Positions 33,893 to 46,753 of a DNA stretch of 64,000 nt are shown piece after piece. Every line of letters begins with the position of its first letter. Within the stretch, counting starts at the first letter, position 1. The stretch comes from Isoetes taiwanensis (Eukaryota; Streptophyta; Lycopodiopsida; Isoetales; Isoetaceae): contig JAJEKV010000005.1 of the NCBI GenBank assembly GCA_021234155.1, forward strand, positions 1,997,294 through 2,061,293. Direction: 5' to 3'. Below the pieces are notes generated by a model. The model did not search any database. It was not told the DNA's origin and saw nothing but the letters and a program-made list of their open reading frames with translations. Made by a program: the position numbers and the translations under genes.

Positions 33893-36800
33893 GAGTTTCA
33901 TTAAAGTTGGAATTAGGAAGACAAGTTGGAATAATTTTTATATAGTATACCTTGGAAGGTTATGTATACCTCAATACTTATAGTATGGTTATGTGTGTGT
34001 ACAAAAGGTTATGTATGCACATTTGCATACTATGGTTATGTGTGTATTACAAAGGTTATGTATACACGATAACAATAAGATTACAATAAGATAACAATAA
34101 GAGTACAACCAGTTACAATAAGATGATAAAAGTACTATTATTTTACTATTACTTATATTACTTGGTTATGTATTACAAAGGTTATGTGTACCTGTTGTAT
34201 ACTAACACAACTGAATTACAATAAGACGACAAACTCATTATTCTTCTTCATGCCGGATGGAACTAAAAAGAGCTCCGGAGATCACAGATCATGTTGCTGA
34301 TACTCCCTATTCCCGGGAATGGATGACCATGAAGCAGGGTCAGGAATAATGGCAGAGGATTGAGGAGTGGTGACAGTCTTCAGGAGTACCTCCGTGGCGC
34401 AAATCCCTCATCGATTATCACCCACCAGTGACAAATCCATTCGAGACGAGCTCAAGTCGCCACTTCCGGCAGAGCTTAATATTCTTCACCTCCGGCAATT
34501 TGATGTATATTTATACAAAATTATTGATAGGCATGCACCACCAAGTGTGATGACCGCCATCACTCACCAGGTGATGACCAAGTATGCCGCCGGGAGGCCG
34601 TGGAATCGCCATGCCCTTGGTTTTCAATATAAACCGATGGTTTATAATAAATTCCGTCAAACGGTACCGCTATAAAAGCAGCTCCGTCGGTGGTGGAGCT
34701 CATTCTGCTCCATGGCTTCCGCCGCAGTCGTCCGGTGTCAATCGCCGGATTGCTGCAATGATCGCTCTGATAGTATCAGCAGATAAACGGTGCGGGACCA
34801 ACAGATGGTCGCAGTCAACTGCGGGGAAGCTCATAAGTATTGGAATCACCTTTGTTAATTTCTGATGGAAGAGATCTTGAGCTAGAACCAGCATCCGTGC
34901 TGATGGTAGTGATGGTGAATCATCCTCACCTTCAGGATGTAATGGTATGATACCTATGAATTCTGGGCGTGTTTATTTTCAATCACCTATAATGATCAGC
35001 AATGTGGGTGGAATCATCTGATATCGCCATATAGTAGGGATATATCGGCTCAAAAGCACCCATGGTTGGTATATCGTTAAAGGGATATATAATATAAGCA
35101 TGATGGTTGGAACCGCCAAGATAGAGTACATGATGAGATCGCCACCATCGGTGTGCTTATCCGTCGACGAAGATGGTAAGCTACGGTCACTGACAGTTCA
35201 TCAATAAATTTTGCTAAGCAACTCTGATGGACTAGAGGTCGATAATCTCCATGGATTCTTTTCCTTCTTCTATTCCACCACATCGGCAGTCAATTATAAT
35301 GAGCACTAAGTCTTATTGAGTTTACCCAAGAACAAATCTTCTTCTTGATCCCTCACAGAAAAAGCTTTCAGGTAGTGATTCATACCTGGCGTCGTGGTAT
35401 GAATCCTCCGATGTAAACTGAAGCATGAGCTATGGGGAATATGGGATCACCTAAGATCAAGAAGATGAATTCCAGGATCTTTTCAATTCCAACATAGCGC
35501 CAGACAATGCCTCTATGAATAATAGCCATTTATATATTCAAGATATGGCGGTTCTCTCTTAGTCCACAAACAAATAATAATGCATGGTAAATGAAAGATC
35601 ATCTAGCAGTCCTGAGAGATCCTCATGTATGGAATGAACAATATATCATCTTTCCCGCATGTCCTGTTGGGACTGATTGTTTTAGACTCTGTAAAAATTG
35701 TCCCAAAAGCATAATAGACCATCCATTCAGGCTGCCAGAGGATCAGGAGGAAGGATGACATAGCTGTCCAGGAATCTTGTAGTCCCTCGATGAGCTGCCA
35801 GGGCCACAAAGAATATGTCTCCAGAAATATGGATTAGGTCAAAGCGATATTCTCTCATATCGCTCTGAAATTGAATTATTATCATCTCAGGACCACAGAC
35901 TGAACGAACATACCTTGTCTGTGTTCATTTAGGATCAAACTCTTCAGAGACTGTGGAATGACTAACCAGGCAGACCTGACAAGATGAAGTAAAGGGTAGT
36001 AGACAAATAAGACTCGTCAGAATTCGATGTTCCTAGAGACTTCCTCTTCATTTGTGTGAGCCAAAATGTCAGTTTGGAGGCATCCTGGAACAACCTCTCC
36101 CAAGAGATAGGGCAGGCTCCAGTGCTCAACACCATTGTGCACAATGAAATAGGACTTTCTGGATTCCATATGTCCTTCCATGGGAACATTTTGGTGGTCA
36201 TATCCTTCATTACGGAGATCTTTCAATGTTGGGTCTGGGAAGAATCATTTTGTTATTTCCATGAGTATCGTGAACCATCGTTCATCTCTTCCATTCCTTC
36301 TGGAGAAATCTGGCTGAAACCTATCTTTTCTCTGTGGGGTGCCATTACCTCAGCTGTGAACAATCTCTGCATCATAATTGGAAGATGCAATAGGTTGGAG
36401 AATATGCCAACAGGGCGTTGACCACTTCCTCAGGGGACAGACCTCCTTCACCAAAAATCCTTCGGTGGAACTCCATCAACCAGAACTGGAGTGGGATTTG
36501 CAGCCTTCATCAAACAAAAGTAAACTCTGGTGATGTCAATGTCAGAACTCATCAGGGGTTAGAAAATTTTCGAAATCAAAACGTATCATGTGGTGGCCGG
36601 AATAATCCATCAAACCCGCTTGGATCATCGAGACAGCAAAACCGAGATAAATGGAATGGTATGTTGCTAATACTGGTACGTCCGTTATCAGTTCGACTAG
36701 AAGTTGGGGAAGGACAATTACCACCAGTTAGTTGTAAGTTAGGCATTTGTTTAATGCCACTTCCATGAACAGTTGTTCATCAGGATGGTATCCATGTTGT

Positions 36801-38234
36801 ATCCTTTACAATCTCAGGCCACTTCCGCATCGAATATCTTGTCCCTCTTGCCCTCCAATTCAATTCTTAATATTCGAAATGAATATTGCGGACATCTTTT
36901 CCATAGAATCAATTGAAGCCGTGTATGCGTGCAGTCCACCATTGCCCATGAGTTCAAAACTCTTCATCAAAACATCATGTGATCACCCTCTCCTCCGATT
37001 TTGCCAGATGATAGGCTTCATTCAGATCTATGGTCATCTTATCCATATATACATGAATGGATTTTAAGAACGGTAATGAAGTATCTCCAGTAATGACTTA
37101 AAATGGTTGTCTGTAGCATGAAACATTAAGTTGCGAGGATTTTGAATATCCTCTTGTATGTACCTTGTTTTTCGAGCAAGCGAGTGGGCCATGGATGTTT
37201 CAGGCTGTGAACGCAGTTCTTCAACATAGAATTCTCTTCCGTACTAGCGGGGTTCAGGCTTCGATTCGTTCATAAAGCTCTTCAGCATTTTCGACTTCTT
37301 TATAGTATTGATAAAGATTGAGGAGGAAGCTAAGGTACCGTTTTCTTTGTCATCTTTCATAAACCATGAGATAGCGCAGGCGTTCTCTGGGGCTGGTCAT
37401 CGGCATTGGTTGGGGTGTGAGATCTGGGCTTCGAACGTTGTTACCCATGTTCAAAGCTGTCGCGCGCAGCTTCCAGAATCTGGTTTCCAGTTGGCAAAGA
37501 ATGTTGCGGTACGTGCCCTAAAGTAAATAATGCCCGTAGACGGAATTCGAAATGCCGATTTTATCGTCCTCCTCTTCTCGTGTAGTCACGCTGTTGCGTC
37601 AAAAGAAATCACGTAACCGCGTTGTATGGTTTGAGATAAAGTGCTGTGATTCACGCCGCGGTGTGACCAGTTTCGCCATTTGTGTGCGGCGACTGAACTA
37701 TGAACTGTCAGATTGAAGTTGAACATGGCACCTTTCCTCTTTCGCTCTTTCGCCCGGTGTCTGAATCTATTGGCAGCAAAACGCCTTTTCGCTTTTGGTT
37801 GGTGGGGCACGGATAATTATCCGACCAGTTCTTTCCGCCATCACTCATTTTCTTCAGCTGGGCTTGCGGAATGTTGGTGGTCGCGCCCATCTGCGTGTCA
37901 CGTATTCAGTACCCGTGTCCTGATGCGATTTCTGGCGGCCTTCGCCGTTTGCGTTGGATCTCATGAACCGATAGAGGGAAGGATCTTCCCTTCCCTGAAA
38001 CCCCAGATCTCCCTAAGGATAATCCAGCAAACATCTGCAGGATCATGAAGTGATATGACCTCACCACGCCTTCGCTTGGTCATGGAAGAATATTGTGATA
38101 GCCTCCAGAGATGGTTGGAGGGCTGGGACGGTGGTTGTCATCATCTACGATCTTATCACTGAGAGCGTGTAGTCCTTTGCAGGATCAATTTCGCTTCATC
38201 ACCATCGACGCTGCCTCTCTGATTCTCTGATCCC
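33893..38234. other. Unassigned part of the inserted block
   Basis: 33,940-34,240 is rich in GGTTATGTATAC and ACAATAAGAT repeats. Plus 34,367-34,675 and minus 36,226-35,603 have longer frames without a domain I recognise. No LTR pair or target duplication is evident at the block edges (30,085 and 38,235). Confidence 0.4.
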
Positions 38235-41200
38235 CGTTTGATATAATCTCCCTTGGCATGCCATGAAGCTCAAGATCTCTCTTTGGTGAAGAGCTTTGTT
38301 GTATCCATAGTCAGACCCGGGTTCTCGCAAGGCAATCTAAATGTGCCATTTTCGACAATTTTTCCTCTTGGCGGTCCTTGGGAGCCCCGTGATAAAATCC
38401 ATGCTAATCACCTCCCACTTACGCTTGGCACCGCGTACGGCCTAAGGCCCCTCGAATTGGCGCCGCTCGGGCTTTGTTCCATATATAGCCGGGTATTCCT
38501 TGATGTAGCGAAGCCATTCGCTTCTTTTCATTCCTCGCCAATAGTAGCCGGCCACAGACTTTGAAATATGTTTTCATGAATCCCGCATGGCTAGCTATTG
38601 GGCTGTTGCGTGGTCGCGGGAGGATCAATTTTACACCCTCATGATTCGCACGCATAACTTGTTCTTATGGTATAACAGGTTGCCTTCCTTCTTAAAATGC
38701 TTTTAAAGGCTTCCCCGCTTCCTATCTCATTGCTCTAGCCTCCCTAGAGAGGTTTTGCCCATACCTTTGAAATCCACATCGCTGGCAAGGATTCTTCAAT
38801 CTTCCTACCAAAGTCGGCCGGAGACGCCGAAATTGTATTGCAATGCACTCTAGTTGTCGTGGATGCCTTGAAAGCATCCGCTACCACATTGAGCTTCCCT
38901 CGCTTGTAGACTATATCAAAGTCGCATTTCTTCAAGGAACTCCCATCCACCTTCTCCGTGATTGAGGAGGCTATATACGCTACATTGGAGGCTCATGGTC
39001 TTATCCAACCGAACCCTTCCCAAAAGATAGTGCGCCTCCAAATTCTTACCGCCCCATAACCGCGCAAGTACCTGGATCGTGGGTGGGTAGCTTATTTCGC
39101 CGCCGCTCATCTTTCGAATCATATACGCTACCATCAGCCTTTTCTTGCATGAGCAATCGCCTCGTGAGCTATCTTGCTCAAGCACCGGCCGCCACGGTAG
39201 CTTGTGTCTTTCTTCCGCCCCGCAAGTGTGGTTAAGATCGCAGCTTGTTAAAGCTCCTTCAATAATTCAAACCTCGCTAGTTTTCTTGTGCCAGTTGTCA
39301 CCTAATCTTTCACTTCTCCTACTGCCAAGTCTCTGCTAATCCGGCTGCTATCTTAGCAAAGTTCCTCACTCTAACTTCCTCAGAGTACCGCTAGGTCGGT
39401 AGAAATCCTCTCGACTTCATGCATTACTCTACGCCAATCAACATGCTCAATCTTTGCGTGATCCGCCCGAGATGCCTTCGCCGAGATCCGCGTGACAAGG
39501 TATTCCACCTTCATTGGGCGGCACCCGACAACTTGGCGTATTAACCGGTGCCTCTTCAACTTTTCCAACACTCTTCTCAAGTATTGTACGCGTTTTCAAG
39601 GGATCTGCTATACACCAAAATGTCATCAAAGAAAACAATCACAAAGGTGTCTAAAAATCTCACACGAAGATGTCGCTCATGAGCCTCATGAACGTTGGTG
39701 GGCATTCTATAGTTTTAAAGGCATTACCGTGAACTCATAATGCCCATACCGCTACCGCTGCCTTTATGGATGTCTTCTTCCTTTATCCGGATCTCATGAT
39801 AGCCTTGACCTTAAGCCGATTTTGAGAAGACCTTTTACCTTAGAGTTGATCCATCAAGTCATCCGACCGGGAGCGCATATTTGTTCTTAATGGTGTGCTT
39901 ATTCAAGCGCCATATAGTCTATGCACATCCAAACTACCATCCTTCTTCTTAACCTAAGAGAATGGGCTCCAAATGGCGCAGGTAGACACTAGGTCTAATG
40001 AAACTAGGTCAAGCGTACCCGCGAATCGCTTAGCTCACAACCCCTCTGCGTTTGTCATTCTATATGGAGCCTTGTTTGTTGGTTTTAGCCTGGTTCGAAA
40101 GCGCATTCTGCACTTTCGACTCCCCTATAAGGAGGAAGTCGCTGATCTCATCCGAAAGAGATCATGGAACTCCGCGATCGCCTTGAAGGCTATTTTGCTT
40201 CGCAAACTTGTCGAGCACCTTTGTCTTTTTTGCTTCCTTCCATTCGCTCACTCATCTCAAGCTTAAAGATGTATGCTACCCTGCTTCCTCATTTTGATGC
40301 AACTTGAACATCCCCCGCTATAAGACATGCACCGCATGATGGGGACAACTTCTTTATCCGGATTCATCTCTTGCCGCCGTGCTGGAAAGGTCACCGCCTT
40401 CCACAATCGGCGACGGCCCCCGTCCAAGATACTCCATGCCTAAGTGATCGTCATACTTGCCAATGCCCATTACTGCCCCCATCCGGATATAATCCCCGGC
40501 AAATCGATGTCGGTTGATTCTTCTTGCCCCTGGCCTTTACCGGGCTTCCACAATAAGCAAGACAACGGGTCTTGGCTTTGACTTTAGTGGCTTCAACTTC
40601 AACATTTGAACCATTCTTCCGGGGATGCAAAGTTATGGCTACTTCCCCGAAATCTATCAAGACTATGAAGGACTTGGTCTGGTCTTCCCATCAGGGAAAT
40701 TACTTTGTAATCGTCAGCTTTGCTCTGATTCATATATGCAGCATACCACCCCGAATGTAGTCAGCGCTTCCTTGGTTGCGCCGCGACAGATGTCCCAATC
40801 TTCCAACTCCGCTAGTGTCGCGACTCATGACGAGGGGCGCTCAATCGCCCCGCGGCCCGGCCGAAGCACCAAGCAGCCGCTTTCGCACCGCCTTTTCTGG
40901 GCACGCCGCAAGATCGACCGCTTTGGAGAAGTTGACCTTCCGCTTGTCCTTGAAGGACACCGCTTCTTCTCCCAATTTCCCCGGTTGCCACCATACTGTG
41001 GCCTTCCAGTCGGCCCGGCGGGGTGGCTACCTAGGCTATAGCTTCCCTCGTCACTTCGGCTTTATCCCCGAAATACCGCTGTTTCTGCGCCGGCCATTCC
41101 GAGGTCCCGCCCTGCAAGCTTTATAGTCTGACTCGCTCGATAATCGTCCTAGGGTTTTACTGTTTCACAAGCTTCGCGATCTCCCTATTCAAATTTCAAT

Positions 41201-42125
41201 GTAGCTTTCTAATCGTGATGCTTCTCTTCCAACTTTTGGTACATACAAAATTTTAGCCCCATGAATTCCTCCGTGATATTTCTGGACCATCGTTTGCTGG
41301 AGTTTTATAGGAACTGCCGTGATCATGGCCGGACTTATGTTCCCTTTGGGATTTACGGCGCTTTTTGAAGGCTGAAACCTCCGGAATCTTATGTACATCC
41401 CTCGCTAAGCCATGTGCCTTTGCATAACCCTTCCACCACAAATTGCGTGTTCCTCTTCAAGTTAGCTGCTGCCACTCTACCTGTTTTATCCTTCGCGCTA
41501 TGGGTAAGCTACGGTTGCGACTCACTCATTTCGGCCCGCCGCCCATGCTCGCTTCTAATCCTTCACTGCTTCCCCGAGAATCGGTTCTTTCCAGCTCGGG
41601 CCTACATTGCCTCCAAGCGCGGAATCTACCTTCTTCTCGCAGTCGAGGCCCCGTGTCCCTTTTTGTCGCCCTTCTGGCGGTGTGTCCTCTGGTTTTGCAT
41701 CCGTAGGGTTCCCTTCCTCCGCCTTTGCATCATCCTGCTCTCGCAGACTGGGTTTGCTCTTTCGCCTTCCTGAGTCGCGAAGCCGGAATCTGCGCTTGAG
41801 TCAAAGATCTGGGCCGGGAGGATTCCTTCTTTGCTCCTCTTTGTCCCTTCCTCGCTTCCCAGTTGATGCTGTGGCAATTGAGTGACAGTTCCACCTAACT
41901 GCCTTCTTCGCCATGCCTTCGAGCAAGGCCTTTATCCGCCTCAAGGTCCGGCCCCTCATCTGGGATATCTCCTCCTCTCGTGTCATCATGGGTTCCATTT
42001 CTTTCGAATAGGTCCTTGCGGATGTGGTCCAGGCGTGAGTCATTTTTTCCTAAGGTCTTGGCGTTATCGCTCCCCGAGCCTGTGCCTCTAACCGCATACA
42101 CAAGTGATTCATGGCTATATGGTTA
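38235..42125 (-). pseudogene. gag-pol, block 2 (lacks the integrase core)
   Basis: Collinear with 23,080-27,000 of block 1 but heavily broken by one- to few-base changes. Recognisable on minus: gag start near 42,101; a protease-like stretch near 40,450; reverse transcriptase pieces around 39,450-39,950; RNase H tail CDFDIVYKRGKLNVVADAF at about 38,890; integrase zinc-finger pieces (SPIASHAGFMKTYFKV) at about 38,590. The block stops at 38,235, inside integrase and before the catalytic core and chromodomain. It cannot make a working polyprotein. Confidence 0.7.
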
Positions 42126-42268
42126 GTTTTCCTCGTTCTCTTGCATTGTTTACGTTTGTTGGTATAGTTGTGCAAGAATACATCAACAAAACATTTAAAG
42201 TGCAAATGTAGATTATACTCATATATTATATAATATTTTAGTACAAAAGTCTCCCCAGGATCAAGAGT

Positions 42269-43797
42269 CTAACTAGTCTTGAAATCGCCCGGTAAGACAG
42301 GGTTGTCCTCAAGGAACTTCTTAACTTGGGCCGTTCCTAACGAAAGTGACCCAAGTTCCTGATGACGCTTTGCCGGACGAGCCACACCCTGCAAGGCTCG
42401 CCAGCTCTTCCACCCCTGTTGGATGTAGAGGGCAGCGGTCCGCCAATCTGCGCTGACATCGGTGGGGTATGGCGAAGTCGAAAAGGTCGAGTGCCATTGC
42501 TCTCTTGACCAAGGCGACATAGTGAGCATTTGCGCTATGCGAGCATGCACCCGAGAAGCCGAGTGCAATCAGCATGGCTGCTCAACCTTCCTCCCCTGCA
42601 GTGAACTTTAGCGATTGTATCCGCGCTATTCTCCATCCGGCGGCCGTGACAAGTAGTACTGGCGACTGTCATTGTGTGTGTGAAGCTTCTCCGTGTTTGG
42701 CCTCCTGCTCTATGTGCAGCCACGCATACTGGAGTAGAGCCTCTATCTCGGTGAGAGCTCAGGTAGTCAGTCTTCCAGTGGAGTCGGCTCTCACGAGTCG
42801 ATTCCTCCTCCTCTTCTAGGGGGTGGTGTTCGAGGGATTCGACGTGTTAGGATGCTGCGTGGTCTTCCACGGATCCCCATATGTTCTTGGAGGCGAGGAA
42901 CTCCTCTCCTATACGTTGGCAGCTCCCTTCGTCCATCATTTGCACGATCTTCTTTGTAGGCTGGATATCTGAAGTAAACTTCCCACAGTGGGTATCGGCC
43001 TCCCTCACTTGAGCCCGGAAGAAGTCCAGGGCTCCGGACGATGAAGTCGTCCGTAATAGGTGCAAGTAGTTGGTGAAACAATTCATCAATCGAGCTCCCT
43101 CTCTCCACCATTGGGGAAGGTTACGGATGTCGGTGAGGTAGATACTCCTCTCCGGATTGATGATGATAGAGGCTAGGCTTGTGATGCCTAGCCCAGTGGG
43201 AACAACTCGATGGTCTGCTCGAGATTCGATCGTTGTCACCTTTGCTCGGCAAGTTCTTCTTCGTCGAGTCGGTTAGTGTATTCCTCGTCGTCCGGGCTCC
43301 TCTTAGATCTTCTCTTGCTTCTTGTTCTGGCGTCTTTGCCAAAGCATGCGCTCTTCGTTTTGCTGCCAGCTATGGGATCCACCTCCATCGAGGATAGGGA
43401 TAGAGGTCTCCCATGGGGTTTTATTGTGATGGGATAAGAAAAAAATGGCTAGGGCGGTGTAGAAAATACTTGGTCCATGTTGGCTCAGGGGACCATGTAG
43501 TCGACAACCTCTAGCGCCTTGTTGGTTAAGTACTTGGCGATGTTGGGAACATCACCCAAGGCTGCTTGAAGGATGGGCGGGAGGCGAGTATCCTATATAA
43601 GGGGGACCTGAACAAAGGGAGGGTTCTACCCTAGCTTGAAATTCTGCTAGCACTTGCCTGCCTATATGTTGGGGTTGCGTTTTTAGCGTAGCTTGGATAT
43701 CAATTTCCTTCCCAAAGACTTGGAAGATGTCGTTGACATCATTACCGGCGAGATGGAACCGGCGATGTACCATCGCCCGTAAGTCGGCAGCGGCCAT
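42269..43797 (-). pseudogene. Accessory ORF B, block 2
   Basis: ATG 43,797 (MAAADLRAMVHRRFHLAGND), then KEIDIQATLKTQ and AEFQARVEPSL, matching block 1. Further frames contain ERGSSIDELFHQLL (about 43,080) and, near 42,575, LIALGFSGA and VKRAMALDLFDF. Where the two copies agree despite many indels, protein-level conservation is likely to reflect an ancestral real gene. No known family. Confidence 0.4.
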
Positions 43798-43904
43798 TGA
43801 TCAGCAAAGAAGAGTGTCAAAAGCGGATCGCGAAGCGCCCTGGGGGAAAGATCGCTAGCGATGGAAACAAACTTGCGGGGTCTTTGAATGAAAAATGGTG
43901 GACT

Positions 43905-43912
43905 TATTTATA
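43905..43912 (-). promoter_or_regulatory. TATA box before ORF B, block 2
   Basis: TATAAATA on minus, about 108 bp before ATG 43,797. It aligns with 28,736. Confidence 0.45.
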
Positions 43913-44434
43913 GAAAAGGGGAAACCCTAATTTTTGAGTGACCTAAATTTTTCTTTGGGATTGGGTGATTCTACACTATAAAGAAGTGCAATAGCAAATT
44001 TGAAGACTACTTCTAGGGTTTGAGCATGTTAGAATGGGCTGATGGACCTATTGCGAACGGTTTGGAAATCATTTAGGTATGGCATGGTGAAGAATTAGAC
44101 GAGGTCTCACCGTTGCGCCCGGCAAAAAAAATGAAAAGTCATTTCCCGTCCCGGCGCGCGTGTGAGACATGGGCCCAAATTAGGCTAAACTTAATCAATT
44201 TGGATAATTTAAAGGCTGTAATGCTACTAAACTCGTCGAGTTAGGCGAAATTGACCCCCTTATTTGGTCGATTTGGGGTAGTTTTGGGCACTTTTGGGCA
44301 TGGTCTCACACATTATGCCAAACAAAAATGAGAATCTCATTTCACATCGCTGATGTGTGAGACACATCGTCTCAACTTGCTCAAAACTCCAATTTAACTA
44401 AAATAAAAGCTAGAATTCCCCTAACTTGACTTAA

Positions 44435-45835
44435 TTAAGTTAGCTCAAGCCGCGTTATTTCCCCGGAAAAATTCTTTATATTAACAAAATTTTGGTTATT
44501 TACAAAATCTTCAAAGGCGTTCTCCTTGATGTGTGTGGCCAGGTGCATGTCACGCTTCATGAGGGTGACCCTCTTTGCGTGTCTTGTGCAAGCCGTTGAA
44601 TCTTCAAAATCTTTTGCACTATTTTTAACCGGTACGCCTCTGTAAAGCACAACAACATCTCGGTCGGTCCACGCGTAATCCGTGTTGTATTCTTGCATAA
44701 CCCGGACCAAAGCGTTGAAATGGGGCCGGGGGATCAAGAGTCCAGAATAACTTTTACCGGAAGTGCGGGATCGCCTTCGGGCTCTGTTCTCCGGCTTCTT
44801 CTGCCCGGCCACTTCTTTCACGGTGCTCGGGGGAGGCTTGGGCTTTTGTGGGGCGGCCCGAGTGCCGCCGGGGGTACTCCTCTCCGGCGGCCCTCACCCG
44901 TCATGCTCACGGTAGTAGGCATTGTATGCCTCCCACTTCTCCATGTAGGTGTTGTGCTCCACGATCCTCTTGATAGACCTTGGCCAGGGGTCTATCCACA
45001 TATGCCCCCGTTGCTGACGCATTGGGGTCTTGACCCTATCCTATCCACGTGTCGGGGAAGGTGGGGAGGCTTAGACCACTGTCCCAGGCCTCCCTCGTGC
45101 TCCGTTGCTTCTGGCGGGGCTTCTTCCTCCGGCCCAGGGGTTTTGAAGAACTTCGCTCCCTCGAGGTTGGGGGCGTAATCCCTAATCCAGTCGCGCGGTG
45201 AAAGCGAGGTCTCCCTCTCGGCGGCTTCGTTGATGGCAGGACCCAGCGCTTCGCTTCCCGACCTTCACCACTTTCCTTTTCTTGCCTTAATGGCTTTGGC
45301 CTTCCTCTTCTTAGGCTCGTTTGGGCGTAGTGGTCGTCTTCCCGGAAACTCTTCGTCCCTCTGCTCCGGTGGCTCCTTGGTCGTGTGTTGCTGGCGGCGC
45401 CAGTGCGCTTCCTCATCGAGGGGCTAAAATTAAGTGCCATTGCTCTTCTCTCCCTTGCTCCTCTCAGGCAGGTGGGTCACCGGCTGGGGTTGCTCACGGC
45501 CGCATTGGCCCGCCGCTTCCCCATTGCTCCCTGCTCCCTTCCCTCCTCCTCTGCGATCTCCCTCGAGAAATTTGGTGCATGATGTCCGGCCGTGCGTCCC
45601 TCTATGAGCTCCGTATGGTCGCCTCCGACTCGATCTTGCATCTTAAATTTCGAAGAAGACTTCGCCTTCTGGAAAAAGGCGTTCTTGGAGGACTCACGAA
45701 AAAGAGGCGGGGGCGGAGGATCCGGAGGAGATAAACTTCCTTGCGCTTCCTTGCCCGATCGGCTTTGGGGCCATCATTTGATGGTTTGTCGATCGAAGCT
45801 AAAGCCTTGAAGATCGCCTTGGCAATCACGAGCAA
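44435..45835 (-). pseudogene. Accessory ORF A, block 2 (full-length region)
   Basis: It starts near 45,835, 40 bp after a TATA box. The minus frames 45,835-45,602 and 45,440-45,036 are very rich in Arg, Lys, Pro and Ser (for example RKRTGAASNTRPRSHRSRG). The last frame, 44,821-44,435, starts MKEVAGQKKPENRARRRSRT and contains HFNALVRVMQEYNTDYAW and DVVVLYRGVPV before its stop. It is the first gene after the primer-binding region. No family recognised. A basic nucleic-acid-binding role is only a guess. Confidence 0.4.
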
Positions 45836-45875
45836 AGTTCTAAGGAAGAACGCTAAAATGGGAGGGGTGCGGGTC

Positions 45876-45883
45876 TATTTATA
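45876..45883 (-). promoter_or_regulatory. TATA box before ORF A
   Basis: TATAAATA on minus in a CCTATAAATAGACC context. It is the third occurrence of the same box-plus-ORF arrangement in the element. Confidence 0.45.
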
Positions 45884-46301
45884 GGGGCCAAATTTTAGGT
45901 CAACTTTAAACTACCTTTTTGGGGATTTCTAAAAAACATCTAAAACACCTAATTAAGCAAAGGTCTCACCGCGATTAAGCCCGGCCCCAAAAATGAAAAA
46001 GTCATTTCTGATCTCCGGGCGCTGACGTGTGTGAGACATGGTGGGACCCACTATTAAATTAACATGTAACATGCTAATTCTACTGATTCTTAGCTTAAAA
46101 TTAGAATTATCAAGTTATTTTACTGTAATTTACAACTTTTTGGTGTCTAAGCTGAATGTCTCACCGCGTTCTTCACTCTTAAATGGAAATCTCATTTCAC
46201 GTCTCCGGCCTGACGTGTGAGACCACCCTACTTTTTGGATGTTGGCTCACCAATTTTAGTCTTTTTACGTTTTTATTCATTTTAATTGTTACTAGCTTAG
46301 C

Positions 46302-46623
46302 GGGTAAAAGCATGTTAGGGTGTCCCTTAAAAAGTATTATTTAGTGACTAAAAAGGTACCTAAAAAGGTAGCCAGGACTGGGTACTGGGTACCTGTATAA
46401 TATCTCAATATAAGGTATGTTTTAGAACTTTTTATATATATATTGGTCTCCGATAGCATTATCTTTATCTTAACTTTGAATATTACCATGTCCTTGACTT
46501 TTATTTTGGATTTTTGTATTAGTTTTAATGAAAAGAAAAATGAGAAAGTACCCAGTTCTGAAGTACCTAGTGTATGTACTTTTGCAGGTTCCAAAAGTGG
46601 TACACCCTAACATGCTTTTACCC
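46302..46623. mobile_element. 322-bp MITE inside the retrotransposon, TAGC duplication
   Basis: It begins GGGTAAAAGCATGTTAGGG and ends with the inverted form. TAGC flanks both sides (46,298-46,301 and 46,624-46,627). It is AT-rich, has no gene, and is the same length as the copy at 48,644 but inverted relative to it. The ends match the large DNA transposon at the first 13 bp and again at AGGGTGT, so that element is the likely source of transposase. Confidence 0.88.
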
Positions 46624-46733
46624 TAGCGTAAACTACAAAAATGAGAAAAAATTTTCCCATTTTTTCGAGGTTTAGGATCCTATCAAGTTAGTACTACTGG
46701 GAACATGGCCAGTGCTTTGCTCTTGGTCTCCAA

Positions 46734-46750
46734 GAACATTGCTCATACCA
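46734..46750 (-). other. Primer-binding site, Met-tRNA-like
   Basis: TGGTATGAGCAATGTT on minus begins just inside the right LTR. It resembles the TGGTATCAGAGC complement of methionine tRNA 3' ends, with one change and a short gap. Confidence 0.5.
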
Positions 46751-46753
46751 GCA

